A DNA stretch of 64,000 bases. Source: Siphonodentalium dalli. Taxonomy: Eukaryota > Mollusca > Scaphopoda > Gadilida > Siphonodentaliidae. The DNA lies in assembly GCA_032622095.1 (NCBI GenBank), contig CP136063.1, positions 144,107,950 to 144,171,949 of the forward strand, given 5' to 3'. Positions within the stretch are counted from its first letter, which is position 1. Every line of letters starts with the position of its first letter. The notes under the pieces were generated by a model. The model saw only the letters and a program-made list of their open reading frames with translations, ran no database searches and had not been told where the DNA came from. The position numbers and the translations under genes are program-made. This document shows positions 24,327 to 35,022 of the stretch, piece by piece.

Positions 24327-25529
24327 CTAGCAGGTTAGCCCGCCACTGGCGGCATTAGTCCCATGGCTTTGGTCGATCCATTAATTTTAGTTTCTCAATG
24401 TAACCCCGTACAGGACCGGGCTACTCAAAAACCAAATTTCAAGTCGATAGCTCCACCCGTTTCCGAGATCTGGTCTGCGCATGCGCGAATCTGGCGTCGC
24501 ACGGGCTCGGCGACCCGATAAAATTCGTATCCGGGGCAAGGTACATTCACATACCAAATTTCAGGTCGATAGCTCCACCCGTTTCCGATATCTCGTCTGC
24601 GCATGCGCTGCACGGGCGTCGCACGGGCTTGCCAATACGACAGCGACGACCACCTGGTCAAACTACACTCACGTACCAAGTTTAGTCCCGATCGGTCGAG
24701 GTGTTGGTATCTGATGCAAAAGACGAAATTGTGAGTGTTGGTCAATAGTCCCCGCCGTGAACCTCATCGTCGCAAAGAGTGGACAGTCAATTAACCCCGT
24801 TGTGAACCTCAATCACCAACGCGAAGTAAACATGTGTTGCGTTCTAAAAATAGGAAAGCACTTTCTCTCTGCATAATTCTGCAGATGCTAATAACGTTGC
24901 TCCCCGTAGGTAGCAATATCGTTGCTTGGGGGCTATTTTCTTATTTAGCAAGTTTGAGCTCAATCGGTTAGAGTCTATAAAGGACACACTCATATATATG
25001 ACACTTCCCGTAGGTAGCAAGTTTGAGCTCAATCGGCATTCCCTGGAATTTCCCGTAGATTGACAGATTCCAGTAGCTTTATAACGGTATATCTGGGGAG
25101 AAATCTGATGCTATATTCGTGATTATCTGGGATGATTTCGGTATATACCGAAGGTATATACTGTAAAAACAAAGCGCGCCATCCGTGCTCGCAGGGAATA
25201 AATTTAGAGCGATAACGTTTGCGTTCCCGTATAACTCTGTAGATGCGAATAACGTTGAATGGGAAACAGACGCTCTTTATAGAGATGCGTCAAAAACAAA
25301 CGCTCATTAAATAATCACTTGATTAACCCCCGCCGTGCCTTTGCGGTGATTTGAGATTGGAGAACGGGTGCTCTGAGCTTCTCTAAACCGCGACCACGTT
25401 CGTGTCGGTGGGATTTGACACTTACATAGGAAGTTTGAGCTCAATCTTTACACGCGTTTTGGATTCTATGAAGTACACACATATATACACACATATATAT
25501 ATACGAAGTCTCAAAATATATAGTATAGA
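24327..25529 (-). mobile_element. Helitron module 18
   Basis: Resembles module 11. Two 122-bp satellite units lie at 24430-24635, preceded by the degenerate hairpin remnant CCGTACAGGACCGGGCTA. The ATTGGCAGATTCC repeat is at 25059-25195. Confidence 0.72.
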
Positions 25530-26358
25530 CTAGCAGGTTAGCCCGCCACTGGCGTGGTTGGTCAGAAACATGACATTTTTTAAATTATTTTGTAATATTT
25601 ATTTTTTTTAATATTAATTTAATGTTTTTTAAATTTACTATATTTTTTTTCTGAATTTTTTGATATTTATTATTTGTTTTTCTTTTTAAATTTTTTTAAT
25701 TTTAAATTGTTTTAATTATATTTTTTGTTTCTGGCGGAAAAATTTACCCGATGAAATCCCCCTTCCTAGGAACGACAGACAACGCATTCTTTGTTTTCTT
25801 TTTTTTAACCTGCCCGTACCTGTTCTAATGTCGTGAAATCTCTCTAAATAATATTTCGAGCGATAACATTGCATTGAATTGAAAACAAACGCTTCCCGTC
25901 GGGAAATCTCTCTGCATAATATTTCGAGTCTGCCGTACCCGTCCTAATGTCGTGAAATCTCTCTGCATAATATTTCGAGCGATAACATTGTATTGAATTG
26001 AAAACAAACGCTTCCCGTCGTGAAATCTCTCTGCATAAGCCACAGGCTACAATCAGACTCCCGTCGTACAGATAAGTAGATAGTGAAAACGACGCTCTTT
26101 ATATAGACACTGCGGAAAACGAACGCTCTTTATATATCAACGCTATTAACCCCGAAGTGCCGATTGCGGTTATTTCGATGATTGGAAAGGGAGAAACGGT
26201 GCTCTGAGCTTCTCCAAAACGCGATCACTGCGGAGTCCGTGTGATTTTACACTTATATACGAAATTTGAGCTCGATCTGACCAACCGTTTTCGATTCATG
26301 AAGTACCCACATACACACACATATATATATATACGGAAGTCTCAAAATATATAGTAGA
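25530..26358 (-). mobile_element. Helitron module 19
   Basis: T-rich tract 25570-25730, then tandem copies (period about 115 bp) of a block with GTGAAATCTCTCT and TTCGAGCGATAACATTG (25815-26045). A family-1 core and 5' end follow. Confidence 0.72.
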
Positions 26359-26839
26359 CTAGCAGGTTAGCCCGCCACTGGCGTAGTTGGTCAGAAACAT
26401 ATTTTGTTTTTATAAAAATTTTAATATTTTGTTTTTGTTAATTTTTTAATATTAATTTAATGATTTTTTAAATTTAATTTATGTTTTTTTTGAATTTTTT
26501 AATATTTATTTAATTTTTATTCTAATTTTATGCATGGGTAGCCGTTTAGCAGCTTCGATTGTAATTAAGAGCGTTCGTCGTTAACAACTCCGTATATGGT
26601 CAATATAAAGATCGTTGATGCCTTAACCCCCGAAGTGGCGTTTGCGGTGATTTTGATGATTGGGAGTGGAGAAAGGGTGCTCAGAGCTTCTCCAAAACGC
26701 GATAACTACGGTGTCCGTGAGTTTTTACACTTATATACGAAATTTGAGCTCAATCCGTCCACGCGTTTTCGATTCTATAAAGTACCCACATACACACACA
26801 CACACACATATATACGGAAGTCTCAAAATATATAGTAGA
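26359..26839 (-). mobile_element. Helitron module 20
   Basis: 481 bp: 3' hairpin end with GGCG followed by TAGTTGG, a T-rich tract, one family-1 core starting near 26620 and the 5' end (TCTACTATATATTTTGAG). Confidence 0.72.
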
Positions 26840-29800
26840 CTAGCAGGTTAGCCCGCCACCGGCGAGAATAACATGTTGATGAAGTTTATTGAAATTTAAT
26901 CATTGTCTGAATCTTCGACCGTTAGATTTACTTCTAAGAGTTTCTTGAATTTTCTCATCGCTTCATCTGCAGCCCATTCATTATTATATCCGTGTTTGGT
27001 CAGTTTGACCATTTTCTTCATGATCATGGTATGTATGCGTGATGTTTTCAATCGATACTGGTATTCTATTAATCGTCTATAACTTTTGAGAAACAGAGCA
27101 AACTCTGTGTCGATGGTATCCTCTTTTCCCGACATGCTCTCATCTCCCGAAATGCTCTCTTCTTCTTTCACATCATGCAACATTCCTCATCCAATCATCA
27201 TCAAACTTCATAAGGATATGCTTTTCTGTGACTTTTATGAGCTGATATCGCAATAAACATTGAATTAACTATCCATGAGAAATTCCATAATTGTTTCAGA
27301 TCCATGTTTATATATACCCTGATTCGCCCACAGACTTGATATATTTTACGTTTCAGATCCATGTTTATATATACCCTGATTCACCCACAGACTTGTATTT
27401 GTTGTCACACCGTGAGTGGATTGTCCGCCTTTAATGATTGTCCGCCTTTAATGATGTCATAGCGTGTGTATATGCAAGACAGTATAACCCTATGATAATG
27501 CCTGTATCTGTTGTTGGTAAGATGTGAAATATAAATTTCAAGGTTCAATTCATTCGTGTAGTAATTTTGTATATGTTCAACGCTCTTCATTCGTGCGCTT
27601 GTATTGTTAACATTCATTCATAATGAGTGTCCCTTTAGAGTGTCTTGTGTTCCTTTAAGATTCAAACACCAATATTACATCACGTCCCTTGTTTCGTGTC
27701 ACTTTAACTCCTTGAGTGTATTGCCCCTTCGAATGATGTCATAGCATGGGTACATGTAAGATGGTATAACACTATGACTATGTCTGTATCTGTTGTTGGT
27801 AAGATGTAAAAATATAAATTTCAGTTCATTCGTGTAGTAATTTCGTATATGTTCAACGCTCTTCATTCGTAAGAGTAATTACCAACTGGAAGTTGTACTA
27901 TTTTTGATAAACATCGGATTTGCTCATCAGACGATAAGCTGACAATATTTACGTATGGTCTAATTAGATTCATGCATAAATGTAAGGTAATTTTTGTTAT
28001 GGTCAAGTTTTTTGTTAAGACCATGTTCTAACATAGATCGATAAATAAGTTAAAGGTCATTATATTCCACAGTCAAATCTATTGGTGATCGAATTTGATA
28101 ACTATTTTATTGGAACAACTAAGAGTATTATTTACGTGAGATCAATGAGTCCAATTATTATAAATAATAAATTGCAGGCATCGGTGGATACCCGATTGCC
28201 ACATTTAGTGATCACGTGATAAACTGATAAAATGTCCAAGTGACGTACTATAATGAGCAAAAAAAATGAGTTGACCTTCGGCTTCGTCCCGATTGGGTAC
28301 TGAGCTGACACCGGGGATAAATTGACCAATGACTGCTATTGTATCCTTTTGACAGATATGCGTGCGCAGACTCGTTTGATGTTCGCTATCGCATTACTAT
28401 GTTTTAATAGCCGAGCCTTCACTTCTCGTCTGACTCTCTTACCGACAAGACCTGTCTACACAGTACTTATCCGGCAGACTATTCATCCACTGATAGGCCT
28501 ACATACAGGTATGCCCTAAATAATGGACTGCTTAACCACAGCAGAATTATAGGTAACTTTTCTTTTCTAAACATCGAACTTGTCTGAACCTATCAATTGA
28601 TACAATAACAGTGATATAATGTTACATCTCATTTTTTTGCTCATTTGCTCATTTTTTTGCTCATTTGCTCATTTTTTTGCTCATTTGCTCATTTTTATTG
28701 CTCATTTGCTCATTTTTTTGCTCATTTGCTCATTTTTATTGCTCATTTGCTCATTTTCTTGCTCATTTGCTCATTTTCTTGCTCATTTGCTCATTTTCTT
28801 GCTCATTTGCTCATTTTTTTGCTCATTTGCTCATTGATTGGTGCATACTCAAGAGTCATAGACCTAACATCCAATGTACGTTAATGGTGTCATAGCGTGG
28901 GTACATAGAAGACTGTATAACACTATGCCTATGTCCGTATCTGTTGTCACACCGTGAGTGGATTGTCCACCTTTAATGATGTCATAGCGACCCGATCAAA
29001 TTTGTACCCGGCCCAAGATACATTCACATAGCAAATTTCAAGTCGATAGCTCCACCCGTTTCCGATATCTCGTCTGCGCATGCACTGCACGGCGTCGCAT
29101 GGGCTCGCCGACCCGATAAAATTTGTACCCGGCGCAAGATACATTCACATTGCAATTTTCAAGTCGATAGCTCCACCCGTTTCCGAGATCTGCCTTTTTA
29201 ATCGAGATAAATGCATTTCGTACTCGTCCTAATGTACTATTTCGAGCGATAACAATTGTCAGACTCCCATCGTGAACCTCAACACGAAGTAAACACGTGT
29301 TTCGAGCGATAACATTGCATTGAAGTCAGACTCCCATCGTGGACCCCCAAGACGACGTAAACACGTGTTTGTTCCCGTATAACTCTGGAGACTCTGACTT
29401 CATATATATATATATAATGACGTTATTAACCCCGGCCGTGCCGTTTGAGCTGATTTTAATGACTGGGAGTGGAGTACGGGTGCTCGGAGCTTCTGGAAAA
29501 CGCGTGGACGACATCGTACGTGGGATTTTACCTCTAGATGGGAAGTTTGAGCTCAATCTGTCCAGCCGTTGTACTATTTCGAGCGATAACAATTGTCAGA
29601 CTCCCATCGTGAACCTCAACACGAAGTAAACACGTGTTTCGAGCGATAACATTGCATTGAAGTCAGACTCCCATCGTGGACCCCCAAGACGACGTAAACA
29701 CGTGTTTGTTCCGGTATAACTCTGGAGACTCTGACTTCATATATATATATAATGACGTTATTAACCCCGGCCGTGCCGTTTGAGCTGATTTTGATGAATG

Positions 29801-29964
29801 GGAGTGGAGAACGGGTGCTCTGAGCTTTTCTAAACTGCGACTACGGCGGTGTCGGTGGGATTTTACACTTACATACGAAATTTGAGCTCGATCGGATCAG
29901 TCGTTTTGGATTCTATGAAGTACACACATATATATATACGAAGTCTCAAAATATATAGTATAGA
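26840..29964 (-). mobile_element. 3.1-kb Helitron, copy D
   Basis: Fourth near-identical long copy, separated from A-C by 14.7 kb of other modules. Its 5' end (29964) abuts a family-2 3' end (CTAGCAGGTGGACCC). Confidence 0.8.
26896..27183 (-). CDS. 95-aa ORF of unknown function (copy D)
   Basis: Translation identical to copies A-C, with AATAAA after the stop and the TATA pair upstream. Unrecognised. Confidence 0.4.
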   Translation of the reverse strand: MLHDVKEEESISGDESMSGKEDTIDTEFALFLKSYRRLIEYQYRLKTSRIHTMIMKKMVKLTKHGYNNEWAADEAMRKFKKLLEVNLTVEDSDND

Positions 29965-30716
29965 CTAGCAGGTGGACCCGACTTCGTCCGGGCTGTTTCC
30001 CCTCTGCTTTTCGGCGAATTGTGCGATTTGACCTTGAATTGTCCATTTTGAAGGTCAAGGTGAGGTGGGGTCACGATTTGACCCGTCCAAAACACTGCCC
30101 GGACAAAAGTACCCGACAAAAGTACCCGTCGAAATCCATCCGATTTTACCCGATTTGACCTTGAATTGATCATTTTGAAGGTCAAGGTCAGGTCGGGTCA
30201 CGATTTGACCCGTCCAAACCCTCTGCTTTTCGGCGAATTGCGCGATTTGACCTAGGTGGACACGACTTCGTCCGTGCTGTTTCCCCTCTGCTTTTCGGCG
30301 AATTGCGCGATTTGACCTTGAATTGTCCATTTTGAAGGTCAAGGTCAGGTGGGGGTCAAGATTTGACCCGTCGAAAACACTGCCCGGACAAAATTACCCG
30401 ACAAAAGTACCCGTCGAAATCCATCCGGTTTTACCCGATTTGACCTCGAATTGATCATTTTGAAGGTCAAGGTCAGGTCGGGGTCACGATTCGACCCGTG
30501 CAAAACACTCAGTGGACAAAAGTAACCCTTCGTATCAAATTTCGTCGAAATCCCATCAAAATTCGCGATTTGACCTTGAATCGATCCGATTTCAAGGCCA
30601 ATGTCACGTCGCACGTGCAAATAATAGGCTTTCGACACTTCCCATACGAAAGTATCCCCAGACACTAATTTTCATCGAAGACACACACACACAGATCTCC
30701 AAAAATATATAATAGA
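29965..30716 (-). mobile_element. Helitron module 22 (family 2)
   Basis: 3' end CTAG, spacer CAGGTGGA, hairpin CCCGACTTCGTCCGGG; 5' end TCTATTATATATTTTTGG at 30716. It is rich in AAGGTCAAGGTCA words. An internal second 3' end (GTGGACACGACTTCG, 30256) is fused at CCTAGG to subterminal sequence. Confidence 0.75.
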
Positions 30717-31342
30717 CTAGAAGGTGGACCCGACTTCGTCCGGGCTGTTTCCCCTCTGCTTTTCGGCGAATTGCGCGATTTGACCTTGAATTGTCCATTT
30801 TGAAGGTCAAGGTCAGGTGGGGTCACGATTTGACCCGTCCAAACCCTCTGCTTTTCGGCGAATTGCGCGATTTGACCTAGGTGGACACGACTTCGTCCGT
30901 GCTGTTTCCCCTCTGCTTTTCGGCGAATTGCGCGATTTGACCTTGAATTGTCCATTTTGAAGGTCAAGGTCAGGTGGGGTCACGATTTGACCCGTCGAAA
31001 ACACTGCCCGGACAAAATTACCCGACAAAAGTACCCGTCGAAATCCATCCGGTTTTACCCGATTTGACCTCGAATTGATTATTTTGAAGGTCAAGGTCAG
31101 GTCGGGGTCACGATTCGACCCGTGCAAAACACTCAGTGGACAAAAGTAACCCTTCGTATCAAATTTCGTCGAAATCCCATCAAAATTCGCGATTTGACCT
31201 TGAATCGATCCGATTTCAAGGCCAAGGTCACGTCGCACGTGCACAGAATAGGCTTTCGACACTTCCCATACGAAAGTATTTCCAGACACTAATTTTCATC
31301 GAAGACACACACACACACAGATCTCCAAAAATATATAATAGA
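30717..31342 (-). mobile_element. Helitron module 23 (family 2)
   Basis: Near-copy of module 22 without its first 120 bp or so. It keeps the internal fused 3' end at 30877-30895 and the same 5' end with CACACACA. Confidence 0.75.
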
Positions 31343-31897
31343 CTAGAAGGTGGACCCGACTTCGTCCGGGCTGTTTCCCCTCTGCTTTTCGGCGAATTGC
31401 GCGATTTGACCTTGAATTGTCCATTTTGAAGGTCAAGGTCAGGTGGGGTCACGATTTGCCCAGTCCAAAACACTGCATGGACAAAACCGACAAACGTACC
31501 CGTCGAAATCCATCCGGTTTTACCCGATTTGACCTTTAATTGATCATTTTGAATGTCAAGGTCATGTCGGGGTGAAATGGCCCGATTTCAAGGTCAATGT
31601 CACGTCGCCCGGGCAAATTAATAGGCCTATGCCACTCCCCGAACGAAGGTACCCCCACATACCAAGTTTCATCGAAATCCCGTGATATTCGGGCGTTTGA
31701 CCTTGAAATTACCCGATTTCAAGGTCAAGGTCACGTCGCACGGACAAATTAATAGGCCCATGCCGTCCCCCGGCCAAAAATACCCCCACATACCAAGTTT
31801 CATCGAAATCGGCTCGGCCGTTTTCGAGTTCATTGCGAACACACACACACCACACACATACACACACACAGACAGATCTTCCAAAATATATAATAGA
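31343..31897 (-). mobile_element. Helitron module 24 (family 2)
   Basis: Family-2 ends. It carries diverged TTTCAAGGTCAAGGTCACGT blocks and the core ACCAAGTTTCATCGAAATC twice (31658 and 31792). Confidence 0.72.
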
Positions 31898-32648
31898 CTA
31901 GAAGGTGACCCGACTTAGTCCAGGCTTGGACCTTGAATTGATCATTTTGAAGGTCACGTCAGGTGGGGTAACGATTTTACCAGTCCAAAACACAAAAGTA
32001 AACGTCGAAATCCATCCGGTTTTAACCGATTTGACCTTGAATTGATCATTTTGAAGGTCAAGGTCAGATCGGGGTCACGATTTGACCCATCCGAAACACT
32101 CAGTGGACAAAAGTAACCCTACGTTCATAGGAAGCCCTGAGTATGTAAGAATCACACAACACGATCATGTCTGTATAATGACGCAATGTAGACAGTGTCG
32201 TTCGCGGTGATTTTGATGATTGGGAGTGGAGAAAGGGTGCTCAGAGCTTCTCCAAAACGCGACAACTACGGTCTCCGTGGGATTTTACCCTTAGATAGGA
32301 AGTTTGAACTCAATCGAGCATGCGGAGAGCACTCAAAATATTGTTCCCGTATATCTCTGCGTTGCGTTGAATTGCAAACAAACGCTCTTTTTTTAGCGAC
32401 GCATCATATACAACGCTCATTAAATTATCACTCGATTAACCACCGCAGTGCCGTTCGCGGTGATTTTGATGATTGGGAGTGGAGAAAGGGTGCTCAGAGC
32501 TTCTCCGAATCGCGACAACTACGGTGTCCGTGGGATTTTACCCGTATATACGAAATTTTAGCTCGATCCGACCAGCCTTTTTCGATTCCATGAAGTACAC
32601 ATATACACACACACATATATATACGGAAGTCTCAAAATATATAGTAGA
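31898..32648 (-). mobile_element. Helitron module 25 (family-2 3' end, family-1 5' end)
   Basis: Chimera. The 3' end is a degenerate family-2 hairpin (CCCGACTTAGTCCAGGC) and the first 230 bp carry AGGTCA words. The rest holds two family-1 cores (32195-32320, 32450-32580) and a family-1 5' end. Confidence 0.68.
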
Positions 32649-33441
32649 CTAGCAGGTGGACCCGACTTCGTCCGGGCTGTTTCCCCTCTGCTTTTCGGCG
32701 AATTGTGCGATTTGACCTTGAATTGTCCATTTTGAAGGTCAAGGTGAGGTGGGGTCACGATTTGACCCGTCCAAAACACTGCCCGGACAAAAGTACCCGA
32801 CAAAAGTACCCGTCGAAATCCATCCGGTTTTACCCGATTTGACCTTGAATTGATCATTTTGAAGGTCAAGGTCAGGTCGGGTCACGATTTGACCCGTCCA
32901 AACCCTCTGCTTTTCGGCGAATTGCGCGATTTGACCTAGGTGGACCCGACTTCGTCCGTGCTGTTTCCCCTCTGCTTTTCGGCGAATTGCGCGATTTGAC
33001 CTTGAATTGTCCATTTTGAAGGTCAAGGTCAGGTGGGGTCAAGATTTGACCCGTCGAAAACACTGCCCGGACAAAAGTACCCGACAAAAGTAACCTTCGA
33101 AATACATCCGGTTTTACCCGATTTGACCTCGAATTGATCATTTTGAAGGTCAAGGTCAGGTCGGGGTCACGATTCGACACGTGCAAAACACTCAGTGGAC
33201 AAAAGTAACCCTACGTATCAAATTTCGTCGAAATCCCATTAAAATTCGCGATTTGACCTTGATCGATCCGATTTCAAGGCCAAGGTCACGTCGCACGGGT
33301 AAGGAATAGGCTTACGACACTTCCCATACGAAAGTATCCCCAGACACTAATTTTCATCGAAATCCCGTGATACTCGGGCGTTCGACCTTGAAATGACCCG
33401 ATTTCAAGGTCAAGGTCCCGGGTCTCAAAATATATAGTAGA
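32649..33441 (-). mobile_element. Helitron module 26 (family-2 3' end, family-1 5' end)
   Basis: Similar to module 22 up to about 33360, including the internal fused 3' end at 32936. It then jumps at CCCGGGTCTCAAAATATA to a bare family-1 5' terminus with no microsatellite. Confidence 0.68.
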
Positions 33442-34356
33442 CTAGCAGGTGGACCCGACTTCGTCCGGGCTGTTTCCCCTCTGCTTTTCGGCGAATTGCG
33501 CGATTTGACCTTGAATTGTTCATTTTGAAGGTCAAGGTCAGGTGGGGTCACGATTTGACAGGTCCAAAACACTGCCCGGACAAAAGTACCTGTCGAAATC
33601 CATCCGGTTTTACCCGATTTAGAGAGTGAAGCTCACTCGAAGGTCAAGGTCACGCCACACGGGCATCCGGGTGTGACGAAATTGCCCAGCGCTTCATACT
33701 ACCCGTTTCCACCAAATTCGGTGGAAATCGGCTCAGCGGATCGCGAGATATAAGTTCAAGGTCACTCGGAGGTCGAGGTCACGCCGCACCGACAGACAGA
33801 CATGCCCGTGTTACTCCTGGGGTCAACCTACACCAACACCCCAAAAATGGGAGAAATCGGCCCATCGGATCCCGAGATACGGTTTCAAGGTCATTTGAAC
33901 TGTCAAGGTCACGCCGCATGGGCATCCGGACGAGACAAAAATTGACCATATATATTGTAAATATTATAATTTTGGGATAAATACACGATGCGAAATTGCC
34001 TGCAAATTGCTTACGTTCTTCGACGTATGAATATAGAGTTATCCTCCCTGCATCGGGTTACAATCACGCTGGATCCGGATATATGACATTTGAAGGTCAA
34101 GGTTGCGTCGCACGGGTAAATTAATATGCCTATGCCAGTTTCCGACCGAAAGTATCCCCACATACCAAGTTTCATCGAAATCGGGTCGGCCGTTTTCGAG
34201 TTCATCGCGATCACACACACACACACCCTCACACAAACACACACACCCCCACACACCCTCACACACACACACACACTCACACACACACACACACACACAC
34301 CACCCTCTCTCACACACACACACACACACACAGATCTTCCAAAAATATATAATAGA
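33442..34356 (-). mobile_element. Helitron module 27, outermost 5' end
   Basis: Family-2 ends. It includes two blocks with GGTCAAGGTCACGCC and ATCGGCTCAGCGGATC (33640-33930), then a long CA/CACC microsatellite (34211-34331). The 5' TC at 34356 is preceded on the minus strand by A, the expected host base. The C/V-rich ORFs over the microsatellite are not genes. Confidence 0.75.
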
Positions 34357-34581
34357 TAGTAATACAGTTATATAATTTGATTTTGTTGCGTTCCAAATGT
34401 ACATGCATATATATGTATATTTGGGGTAGGGTGGGGGTACAAAATACAGTTTTAGTTCAATATAATGTTCCCACGCACCTCAGGTTAACGAGAAGTATAT
34501 ATGACCAATCCATTGCTAATATAGAAATGATAATGTGCCCATAGACGCGGAGACCAGAAAGCAACAAAGCACAATTGCATA
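34357..34581. other. Array flank, no gene seen
   Basis: AT-rich sequence with GCATATATATGTATAT and a GGGGTAGGGTGGGGGT G-rich word (34422-34437). It lies between the outermost module and an opposite-strand Helitron end. Confidence 0.4.
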
Positions 34582-34609
34582 CCCGTCATTTTGACGGGCA
34601 ATCCCCTAG
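34582..34609 (+). mobile_element. Helitron 3' terminus on the plus strand
   Basis: A perfect 7-bp-stem hairpin (CCCGTCATTTTGACGGG, 34582-34598), a 7-base spacer CAATCCC, then CTAG (34606-34609) followed by T. This is a canonical Helitron 3' end with its T target base, opposite in orientation to the array. I could not find its 5' TC end in the window. The array may be inserted inside this older element. Confidence 0.6.
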
Positions 34610-35022
34610 TATTGATATAAAATGCTTAGCTAGGATAGCTTTGAACGATGATGAGATCAAGTTCTTCGTCCCCTTTGTAAATATCTCGGACACATTTTAA
34701 CCAACGAGCTGTTGAGCTTATTGTCTGATTGTTACAAGCGATGAGTATTATTTAGAAAGGGTTGATGTGAAAATACATACTTCTTACTGTTGTGATAAAT
34801 GCATGGCGTAACGGGTGACGGACTAGAAGTTTATAAAATTTATCTTTATACAGTTACCCTAAATGCAGTTGCTACTAATAAGTATAGTTTATATACTAAA
34901 TATGTTTCCTCATATGATTCATTATAATCTTTATACGCAACTCAACATACATAACTAAACAAGTCATCAGACGCATTCCCCGTGTGCCAATACTCGCAAA
35001 CATAGCCACAATAACCTTAAAA
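34610..35022. other. No gene seen
   Basis: AT-rich single-copy-looking sequence. Frames leading into the retrotransposon contain stops, so its 5' border is not sharp. Confidence 0.3.

Larger units (their letters stand above)
1..34356 (-). mobile_element. Tandem array of non-autonomous Helitron-type elements
   Basis: A chain of 27 complete modules and one partial module lies head-to-tail on the minus strand with no spacer. Reading minus, every module begins TCTATACTATATATTTT (family 1) or TCTATTATATATTTTTGG (family 2). It ends with a GC-rich hairpin, a spacer of 8-9 bases and CTAG. TC start, and hairpin plus CTRR end, is the diagnostic architecture of Helitrons. At the outer 5' end (34356) the flanking minus-strand base is A and the element starts with T, as expected for insertion between A and T. 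The other outer end lies before base 1. No Rep/helicase reading frame is present, so all modules are non-autonomous. The CA/TA microsatellite just inside the 5' end resembles DINE/HINE-type elements. Confidence 0.8.

Noticed and set aside
29970-33470. Hammerhead-ribozyme-like core in the CCCGACTTCGTCCGGG hairpins
   Set aside because: The reverse complement has GGACGAA, but no CTGATGA core or matching stem order was found nearby. The position before CTAG fits a Helitron hairpin.
1-34356. Plain satellite DNA or SINE array as the explanation of the left half
   Set aside because: Module lengths and contents vary widely while the two ends stay fixed as TC and hairpin-CTAG. There is no pol III box or poly-A tail, and one border shows the A|T insertion context.
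34011-34404. V/C-rich and H/T-rich ORFs
   Set aside because: Translations of the CA microsatellite at 34211-34331.
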